From the NCBI GenBank assembly GCA_016795025.1, contig JAEUIR010000013.1, positions 1-38,399 on the forward strand: a DNA stretch of 38,399 nucleotides, in the 5' to 3' direction. Position 1 is the first letter of the stretch. Every line of letters starts with the position of its first letter. The stretch comes from Phycisphaerales bacterium. Its GTDB lineage: Bacteria; Planctomycetota; Phycisphaerae; UBA1845; Fen-1342. A program made the position numbers and the translations under genes. Below, piece after piece: positions 32,754-38,399 of the stretch. Below the pieces are notes generated by a model, which was given only the letters and a program-made list of their open reading frames with translations, was not told the DNA's origin and did no database searches.

Positions 32754-34340
32754 CTAGAACGGCAGACCCCGGGATTGACGACGCGCCTGCTCCAGGGCCT
32801 CGGGATTTTGCCGCGCACTGTACGCATCCTGATCCGCGAAATTCCGGTCGTAGACAAATCCGAATCCATACGTGAAGCGGAACGAATTCCGCGCAACATA
32901 CAAAAACGGCGCGACGAAGTTCGACCCGACGTTCACGACGTCGTCGTCCTTTAGAATGAAATCCGCGTCCAATCCGCCGAAAATGCGGTCCAGATCAACC
33001 TGAAGCACAATCTGTTTGTCAGACCCGCCTTCCTTGCGAACGACTTCCACGCTCTTCGGCCAGGCCAGCGGCGCAAAGCCGCCCGCGATGGCGATCGCCT
33101 GCTTGATCGTGATGTCGCGCCCGCCCAGCGCGTAAACGCCCGGGCGATTGATCTGGCCCATCAGGTAGAACACGCCCGTATCGACCGGAACCTGAATCAC
33201 ATCGCGATTGCGGATGACGACGTTGTAGCGCGGATCGCCCTTTTTCAACGCGGGCACGTCAATCTCGATCACGCGCTGGCTCAACTCAAACTCCGGCACT
33301 TGCTCCCAATCAAACCCCGGCTGTTCCGGCGGAGGAACGGTCGTACGAGGCGCAGGAGCCGCCGCCGGCCGATCGGCCCGTCGCTCGGTCTCCACTTCGA
33401 CTGCCTGGCCCGTTTCCGGGTCGAATATCAACGGCGAAAACGGCTCGTTGCCCCGACGCGTCGCCGGCTCCTGATCTTCAGAACGAGATTGACCGCGAGG
33501 CGGCGCAATCACGTCTTCCAAATCCTGTCGCTGACGACTGTCGCCGCCGGCCGGCTGCGAATCCTGTTTCGCGAATGATGACAGCGAATATGAACCGCGC
33601 GCACCGTCATCCTCGTCGGTCGGCGGCGGGATAATCAACCCCTCGGGCCGCGTCGGCGAAGGCAATGTGGGCGATTCCGAAGGCCGCTTCGATTGTGCCG
33701 CGTCCTCGCGTCGGATGATGAATAGCTTTCTCGCGTTCGGATCGATATCCCGCGCTGTCGCGATCGCGTCCAGCAACCGCGTATCCGGATCCGACAGTCC
33801 ATAAGGACCAGCCGCGTTCACATTCCCGACAATCGAAAAGTATTTGGATCTCTTCACCTGCACAAATGCTCGCACGATCGGGTTCGGAAGCTTGCCTGAA
33901 GACTGCAACTGCGTCTTAAGTTCATGTTCCAACTCGGTTTCGGTTAACCCGACGACCTTCACCGAACCCAGCTCCGGCAGGCGCACGAAACCAGTCGGGC
34001 TGACCTCCTGCACCGACGTGTCCTGCAATCCCGGAGCGAGCAGATCGTCAATCACGATCGCCAGTTGATCCCCCGCGCCGATTCGATAGTCGCCGTAATC
34101 CGGCACCAGATCATCCGCCGTCGGCTCCGTAGCCCCTGCGAGGTCATTTGGCGTCTCGCGCGGCGAAAGCACGCGCCGAATTCCGACGGTGTACGTGTCC
34201 GATTTGTCCAGCCGAAAGCTGCCGACGGTCGTGGGGTCCAGAAAGCCATGAAGCAACGCACAGCCAGGCAGAATGGTGATTCCGCCGGCCGCCAATGCGG
34301 CGATGGACCAAGCTGGCACGACCCTGCGGCCGCGTTGCAT
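32754..34340 (-). CDS. Wza-like polysaccharide export lipoprotein with SLBB domain
   Basis: The 528-aa protein has a strong GGAGG five bases before the ATG. The N-terminus ends in ILPGC, a non-standard but usable lipobox. A polysaccharide-export domain starts near residue 80 (YRIGAGDQLAIVIDD), followed by a first SLBB-like region (FSIVGNVNAAGPYG). A long Pro/Asp/Arg-rich linker (~205-345) is unusual for the family. A second SLBB region follows (FYLMGQINRPGVYALGG), with a C-terminal extension of ~50 aa. It should form the outer-membrane channel for exopolysaccharide. It is first gene of the operon with exosortase, EpsI, TPR and Wzc-like genes. Confidence 0.88.
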   Translation of the reverse strand: MQRGRRVVPAWSIAALAAGGITILPGCALLHGFLDPTTVGSFRLDKSDTYTVGIRRVLSPRETPNDLAGATEPTADDLVPDYGDYRIGAGDQLAIVIDDLLAPGLQDTSVQEVSPTGFVRLPELGSVKVVGLTETELEHELKTQLQSSGKLPNPIVRAFVQVKRSKYFSIVGNVNAAGPYGLSDPDTRLLDAIATARDIDPNARKLFIIRREDAAQSKRPSESPTLPSPTRPEGLIIPPPTDEDDGARGSYSLSSFAKQDSQPAGGDSRQRQDLEDVIAPPRGQSRSEDQEPATRRGNEPFSPLIFDPETGQAVEVETERRADRPAAAPAPRTTVPPPEQPGFDWEQVPEFELSQRVIEIDVPALKKGDPRYNVVIRNRDVIQVPVDTGVFYLMGQINRPGVYALGGRDITIKQAIAIAGGFAPLAWPKSVEVVRKEGGSDKQIVLQVDLDRIFGGLDADFILKDDDVVNVGSNFVAPFLYVARNSFRFTYGFGFVYDRNFADQDAYSARQNPEALEQARRQSRGLPF

Positions 34341-34747
34341 ATCAGCCTCCTGCTGGTGACGCGATCATCCTGTCATAACGGTGGGATGACGCTCGCCGCC
34401 TAACCCATCCCAGACGCGTTCGGAACCCAACGCCCGGGCCCACGCACGACGAACCATATTCTGTTAACCGCACGCCCGATGCGTGTCAAACCGCTCGCGG
34501 TTGATCGGGAAACGCGCGCGGTTTGGATTGTACGACTCATACGCTGCCGGCGTTTGCGGGTTCGTTTCGAGCGCGCACCTCGCCGATCGCCATACATTAT
34601 CGGTTCGTACGCATGCCCGCCTTTGGCCGCGTCGCGCAAAAATACCGTGCCGATGATATTCTCCGGCCGATACCGATTTCGGTCCAGCCCGCGCGGCTTT
34701 CGCAGCCTTGCATCATCCACCTCCTCAACCGACCCGATACCAGTTGC
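34341..34747. other. Divergent promoter region between wza-like and acyltransferase genes
   Basis: These 407 bp should hold the promoters of the exopolysaccharide operon and of the acyltransferase gene. A perfect palindrome is at 34489-34502. A frame extending the acyltransferase upstream to 34523 and an opposing 136-aa frame lack domains and start signals and are not called. No clear -35/-10 boxes were found. Confidence 0.5.
34489..34502. promoter_or_regulatory. Palindrome AACCGC-TC-GCGGTT
   Basis: A perfect 6-bp inverted repeat with a 2-base centre lies about 150 bp upstream of the wza-like start and 245 bp upstream of the acyltransferase start. It is an operator candidate based on symmetry and position alone. 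Confidence 0.3.
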
Positions 34748-35473
34748 ATGACTGCGCCGACCCAGAATCAAACACGGAAGCCCACTTTCATCATCGGAGC
34801 GGGGGGCCACGGGCGCGTCGTACTCGACATTTTCAACGCATCATGTTCGCATCGCGTCGCCGGCTTTTTGGACAGCAACACCGAAATCCGCGGGCGGCGC
34901 ATCGATGGCGTTCCAGTTCTCGGCCACCCGGATCAGCTCGAAAGTCTCGCCGCTGAGCACGACGTCGCGGCCGTGATCGTCGCCATCGGCGACAACGGCA
35001 TCCGCCGCGCGATGGCCCGTCGGATCGACGCCGCCGGCCTCTCGCTCACGAACGCGATTCACCCCACGGCCACGATCGCGCACAACGCCGTCGTCGGGCG
35101 AAACGTGGTGATCACGGCTGGAGTGGTGGTGTGCGCCAACTGTCAGGTAGGCGATTCAGTGATCCTGAACACCGGTTGCATCGCCGACTATCAGTGCATG
35201 ATCGGCGAAGGTGTCCATGTTTGCCCCGGTGTGCGCCTGGCGGCTCGCGTGAAAGTCGAGCCTGGCGCGTTTGTCGGGATCGCCGCCACCGTCGTCCCGC
35301 GCGTTTGCATCGGCTACGAAGCCGTTGTCGGCGCCGGCGCAGTCGTTCTGGATGATATTCCGCCGATGGCCACCGCAGTCGGCGTTCCGGCCAGGCTGAT
35401 CCGCCTCGACGCCGCGTCTGAAGAAGACGCCGCCATGCTTCTGCCTGCATTCGCCACGAGTCCAAGCCGTTAA
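34748..35473 (+). CDS. NeuD/PglD-like sugar acyltransferase (left-handed beta-helix)
   Basis: The ATG at 34748 begins the conserved domain (PTFIIGAGGHGRVVLDIF), giving 241 aa. An N-terminal Rossmann-like part (~10-90) binds the sugar nucleotide. From ~100 on, hexapeptide repeats form a left-handed beta-helix (HPTATIAHNAVVGRNVVITA, AVVGAGAVVLDDIP). This is the fold of NeuD/PglD acetyltransferases, which use acetyl-CoA to modify sugars. In PglD the catalytic His-Glu pair lies in a stretch corresponding to IADYQCMIG here, where Tyr148-Gln149 replace them; the second His (GVHV) is kept. Activity may be altered. It is divergent from the exopolysaccharide operon and may modify its sugars. No Shine-Dalgarno is obvious. 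Confidence 0.78.
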   Translation: MTAPTQNQTRKPTFIIGAGGHGRVVLDIFNASCSHRVAGFLDSNTEIRGRRIDGVPVLGHPDQLESLAAEHDVAAVIVAIGDNGIRRAMARRIDAAGLSLTNAIHPTATIAHNAVVGRNVVITAGVVVCANCQVGDSVILNTGCIADYQCMIGEGVHVCPGVRLAARVKVEPGAFVGIAATVVPRVCIGYEAVVGAGAVVLDDIPPMATAVGVPARLIRLDAASEEDAAMLLPAFATSPSR

Positions 35474-35615
35474 TGCGGCGCGGCACTTCGCGAATTGTCG
35501 ATGGAGTGCCGAAGCATGTTTCCTCGCGGTCGCAGCGCCGTTGGCGATCTGTCGCTGTTCGGTTTCGCGGCGGGACGCCTTCCCACATCGCGGCGTTTAC
35601 ACGTAAACTCTCAGC

Positions 35616-37046
35616 ATGTTCGACGCCCTTACCAAAAAACTCGGCGACGTGTTCCGCAATATTCGCGGGCGCGGCAAAATCACCGAAGACAACGTGCGCG
35701 ACGCGATGCGCGGCGTTCGCACGGCGCTCCTCGAAGCCGATGTGAACATCGAAGTCGCCAAAACCTTTTGCGACGCCTGCGTTGAAAAAGCGATCGGCAT
35801 GCAGGTCATCGACACGCTCCGCCCTGAGCAGGTCATCGTCAAGGCCGTCCACGACGAACTGGTCGCGCTCATGGGGCCGGTCGATCCGCGCATTCCATTC
35901 GTCTCAGACCCGCCGACCATCATCCTCATGGCCGGTTTGCAGGGTTCCGGCAAAACCACCACCTGCGGGAAACTGGCTCGCTATTGCATGCAACGCGGTA
36001 AGAAGCCCTTGCTTGTCGCCGCCGACCTCAAGCGGCCGGCCGCCATCGACCAGCTTGAAGTCATCGGCGGGCAGCTTGAAATCCCTGTGTACACCGAGCG
36101 CGATCACCAGAACCCCGTTCGCGTGTGTCGAAACGCGATTCGCGCCGCGCGACAGCAAGACCGCGACGTCGTGATTCTCGACACCGCCGGCCGCCTCGCC
36201 ATCGATGACGAATTGATGGAGGAGATCTCGCAGGTCGCGCAATCCACGCAGCCGCACCAGGTTTATCTGGTGCTGGACGCGATGACCGGGCAGGACGCCG
36301 TCAACACGGCCAAGTCATTTGACCAACGGCTCGAAATCGACGCGGTCATTCTCACCAAGTTTGACTCGGACACGCGCGGCGGCGCGGCGCTCAGCGTCAA
36401 GCACGTCACGGGCAAGCCGCTTAAGTTCATCGGCGTGGGCGAAAAACTCGACGCGCTCGAGGAATTCCACCCGGAACGCATCGCAGGGCGCATCCTTGGA
36501 ATGGGTGATGTTGTCTCGCTCGTCGAAAAAGCGCAAGAGCATCTGGACGTCGAGCAGACAGCCAAGGCGCAGGAGCGCATGGCCCGCGGCACGTTTGGTC
36601 TGGACGATTTTCTCGTTCAGATGGAAAGCGTGCGAAAAATGGGGCCGGTGAAGAGCCTGATGAAAATGATCCCCGGGTTGGGGGGCATGCTGGGCGACGT
36701 GGACATTCCAGACGAAGAACTGAGCCGCATCCGCGGCATCGTGCATTCGATGACGCCCAAAGAGCGGCGCAACCCCGACCTGATCGAGGCGTCGCGGCGG
36801 CGGCGTATCGCGCGTGGCGCGGGCGTCGAGCCGCAGGAGGTTTCGTCGCTCGTCAAGACGTTCACGCGCATGCGCGACGCGATGAAGCAGCTCAGCGGGA
36901 TGAACATGTTCCAGCGCATGGCCGCGACGAAGGCGATGGCACAGGGGGGATTGATGGAGGGGGCTGTGCCGAAGCTGAATCCCGGCGCGATGAAATTCGA
37001 CCCGCGCAAACGCGATCGCAAGAACAAGCGGCGCAAACGGCGGTGA
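35616..37046 (+). CDS. ffh: Signal recognition particle GTPase Ffh
   Basis: The 476-aa protein has the full Ffh architecture. The N domain is at 1-90. The G domain carries GLQGSGKTT (107-115), AADLKRPAAIDQL, DTAGR (189-193), TKFD and GEKLDALEEFHPERIA. The M domain has the flexible finger (FLVQMESVRKMGPVKSLMKM) and the RNA-binding motif (RRRRIARGAGVEPQEV). It ends in a very basic tail (RKRDRKNKRRKRR). It binds signal peptides of nascent membrane and secreted proteins and docks them via FtsY. The usual downstream rpsP is absent. There is no clear Shine-Dalgarno before the ATG. Confidence 0.97.
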   Translation: MFDALTKKLGDVFRNIRGRGKITEDNVRDAMRGVRTALLEADVNIEVAKTFCDACVEKAIGMQVIDTLRPEQVIVKAVHDELVALMGPVDPRIPFVSDPPTIILMAGLQGSGKTTTCGKLARYCMQRGKKPLLVAADLKRPAAIDQLEVIGGQLEIPVYTERDHQNPVRVCRNAIRAARQQDRDVVILDTAGRLAIDDELMEEISQVAQSTQPHQVYLVLDAMTGQDAVNTAKSFDQRLEIDAVILTKFDSDTRGGAALSVKHVTGKPLKFIGVGEKLDALEEFHPERIAGRILGMGDVVSLVEKAQEHLDVEQTAKAQERMARGTFGLDDFLVQMESVRKMGPVKSLMKMIPGLGGMLGDVDIPDEELSRIRGIVHSMTPKERRNPDLIEASRRRRIARGAGVEPQEVSSLVKTFTRMRDAMKQLSGMNMFQRMAATKAMAQGGLMEGAVPKLNPGAMKFDPRKRDRKNKRRKRR

Positions 37047-37348
37047 AGTTGGATTTGGGTGCGCGGGCGGGGCAAGCACCCTGTGTAGGAGAGCGAGAAA
37101 CTGGCGGGAATTGCGTCCGGGGGAAATGAAGTCAATCGCGGAGAATGCAGAATTCAGAATGCAAAATGATGGCGTAGCGCCAACAAAGCGGACTGTCGTT
37201 CGGGCGGCCGCGACTTCAAATCGCGCAAAAATGCGCTTGCCGGCCACCTTGGTGTCACTACGATTTCTTACAACGCCATGAGACATGGCAAGAACAAATC
37301 CATTCTGGATTGCGGTCCGGATCAACCGTGATCTTCCTGGAATCGAAC
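37047..37348. other. Intergenic region after ffh
   Basis: These 302 bp contain a GGGTGC/GCACCC inverted repeat (37057-37062 and 37076-37081) that may end ffh transcripts, a heptamer repeat (37142-37162) and a small TGGCG-TAG-CGCCA hairpin (37170-37182). No gene is supported. Confidence 0.5.
37142..37162 (+). repeat. Heptamer repeat AGAATGC/AGAATTC/AGAATGC
   Basis: Three consecutive heptamers differ by a single base, followed by the related AAAATGA. It is an intergenic simple repeat of unknown role. Confidence 0.5.
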
Positions 37349-38326
37349 ATGCTTACTGTGCGAGATGTTGCAGCGGTTCGGAAAAACGCGGGCGCGCCCC
37401 TGCGGCGGCGTTGCGGTTACGCGCTCTTGACCTTGACAATGGCGACTGCAACGGTGCCCACTTCCGCCCATACCTATTACATCAACGAAATCGAGCCCAA
37501 CGATTCGCAGGATTCGGCATCTCGCGCTTCGACGGGCAGCTACTACAACAATTACGGGCTTTACCTTCACGGCACGACAAGCACCCCGAATGACGCGGAT
37601 TACTGGGCGCTGAACATCCGTCTTTACCAATGGGCGCGGCGAGTCAAGCTCACAATCGAGTCGGAGCGTGGCGAGCATGAAATGTCCATTCGCGGCAAAT
37701 GGCAGGAGGACGGCGTCATCGACGAATCCTCCGACATCCAGATTCTCCGGAGTAGCCCGGACGGCAATGGCCGCCCGTTTATTCAGTACTTTCACCACGC
37801 CGGCTCAGTGGTCAACACGGGCGCCGTGATTCTGCGCGTCTCGGCCGCGTCACCCGACGCGCGACAATACCGCATTCGCGTTGAGATATTTGCACATCCC
37901 GTGATGAATCTTGGCGCATTTGCACTCGGCAATCTCGGTTTTTCCACGGTGGGCTTAACCGAACTTGACACTGAATTCGATGTCGTGGGCCAGACGAGAT
38001 TCGCGTTTTTTTGCGGCAACGACGACGACGACGATGGCGGCGCTCCGCAGTCAGAATCGTGGAGTGTGCAGCCCTATGGCGCTGGGTTCGTGATGGCGAT
38101 TTCTGACTTCGACTTGGTGATCGGCCACGCCAGTTCACCCGATGATGCTCGCCGGTCGGGCCCGGTGCTGACTGCACCGGGTGCGGTTGTTAGCACCAGC
38201 TCTGCATCCGATCTCGACATTCCATTCCGAGTATTTGACCGCAACGGCCCCCATGACTTTGTCGCGCGCAAGCGGGAGCCGTATGGCGTGGCCTTGGCCA
38301 AACTCATCGTAGGCGAACAATCGTAA
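37349..38326 (+). CDS. Secreted hypothetical protein with PPC-like N-terminal domain
   Basis: From the ATG at 37349 the protein is 325 aa; an upstream in-frame TTG would add 13 residues. A signal peptide likely ends near TSAHT (~41). The next segment, INEIEPNDSQDSA with a later ADYWAL and a beta-rich pattern, is typical of bacterial pre-peptidase C-terminal (PPC)-type domains that accompany exported enzymes, but no catalytic domain follows. A short poly-Asp stretch (NDDDDDGG) is in the middle. The C-terminus has neither a dockerin-like module nor a PEP-CTERM tail. It lies 302 bp after ffh and is probably independent. Function unknown. Confidence 0.6.
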   Translation: MLTVRDVAAVRKNAGAPLRRRCGYALLTLTMATATVPTSAHTYYINEIEPNDSQDSASRASTGSYYNNYGLYLHGTTSTPNDADYWALNIRLYQWARRVKLTIESERGEHEMSIRGKWQEDGVIDESSDIQILRSSPDGNGRPFIQYFHHAGSVVNTGAVILRVSAASPDARQYRIRVEIFAHPVMNLGAFALGNLGFSTVGLTELDTEFDVVGQTRFAFFCGNDDDDDGGAPQSESWSVQPYGAGFVMAISDFDLVIGHASSPDDARRSGPVLTAPGAVVSTSSASDLDIPFRVFDRNGPHDFVARKREPYGVALAKLIVGEQS

Positions 38327-38370
38327 CAGTTCAGCCATTTGCGGAATTTGGTGAGATTTTTGCGTGTAAG

Positions 38371-38396
38371 CCCTTGCGCCGGGAGCGCGCACGCGC
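38371..38396 (+). repeat. 26-nt repeat, right copy
   Basis: It is identical to the minus-strand sequence at 152-177 and is cut three bases later by the window edge. As at the left copy, an in-frame stop (TAA) lies just upstream. Confidence 0.6.
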
Positions 38397-38399
38397 CTA

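Noticed and set aside
31853-32899. 348-aa minus-strand frame
   Set aside because: It overlaps the exosortase gene in another frame; the exosortase frame has all active-site motifs.
34523-34747. N-terminal extension of the acyltransferase
   Set aside because: The 75 extra residues are Arg/Pro/Ser-rich, unlike the family, and the conserved Rossmann start lies just after the ATG at 34748.
35474-35615. Possible small RNA or SRP RNA upstream of ffh
   Set aside because: No conserved SRP-RNA tetraloop hairpin or terminator was recognisable in these 142 bp.
1-38399. tRNA or rRNA genes
   Set aside because: No cloverleaf, CCA end or conserved rRNA segment was recognised on reading, though a covariance-model scan was not possible.

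Overview
The window (38,399 bp, GC-rich) looks like a chromosome segment of a planctomycete, most likely of the Phycisphaerae. The evidence is an ECF sigma factor paired with a large Ser/Thr kinase-TPR receptor, several big secreted proteins ending in the same dockerin-like NNFDI module, an exosortase/EpsI pair inside an exopolysaccharide operon, and planctomycete-style GGTCGCGGCTC repeats. The taxonomic call is inference; no rRNA or tRNA gene is visible.

Layout. 398-2542 (+) is a secreted glycoside hydrolase-like protein with a dockerin tail. 6222-2566 (-) is a two-gene electron-transfer operon: a five-haem c-type cytochrome with a dockerin tail, then a NapH-like membrane ferredoxin fused to TPRs. 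6505-7656 (+) is a divergent xylose-isomerase-family enzyme. 7704-14531 is a rearranged block: a 297-bp copy of the 3' end of a rhomboid protease gene lies at 7704-8000, the intact gene is at 14234-15559, and between these direct repeats sit a truncated lipoprotein-like start, a secreted WWQW protein, a broken kinase paralogue, and the ECF sigma/kinase pair. 16043-21070 (-) and 21371-22786 (+) are divergent secreted dockerin proteins (1675 and 471 aa) with a probable MITE in their shared upstream region.

22854-23738 (+) is a dTDP-4-dehydrorhamnose reductase-like enzyme. It converges on a five-gene minus-strand exopolysaccharide/exosortase operon (34340 down to 23870): Wza-like export lipoprotein, exosortase, EpsI-like protein, 1551-aa TPR protein, and Wzc-like tyrosine autokinase. 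Divergent from it are a NeuD/PglD-like acyltransferase (34748-35473), then ffh (35616-37046) and a secreted PPC-like protein (37349-38326).

How it fits together. Most of the window serves the cell envelope: polymer export and chain-length control, exosortase processing, sugar-precursor enzymes, and exported proteins with a shared C-terminal module. The main oddities are the dockerin-tailed cytochrome operon, the nested direct repeats around the kinase cassette, an exosortase locus with no visible PEP-CTERM substrate, and active-site changes in the acyltransferase and the isomerase.
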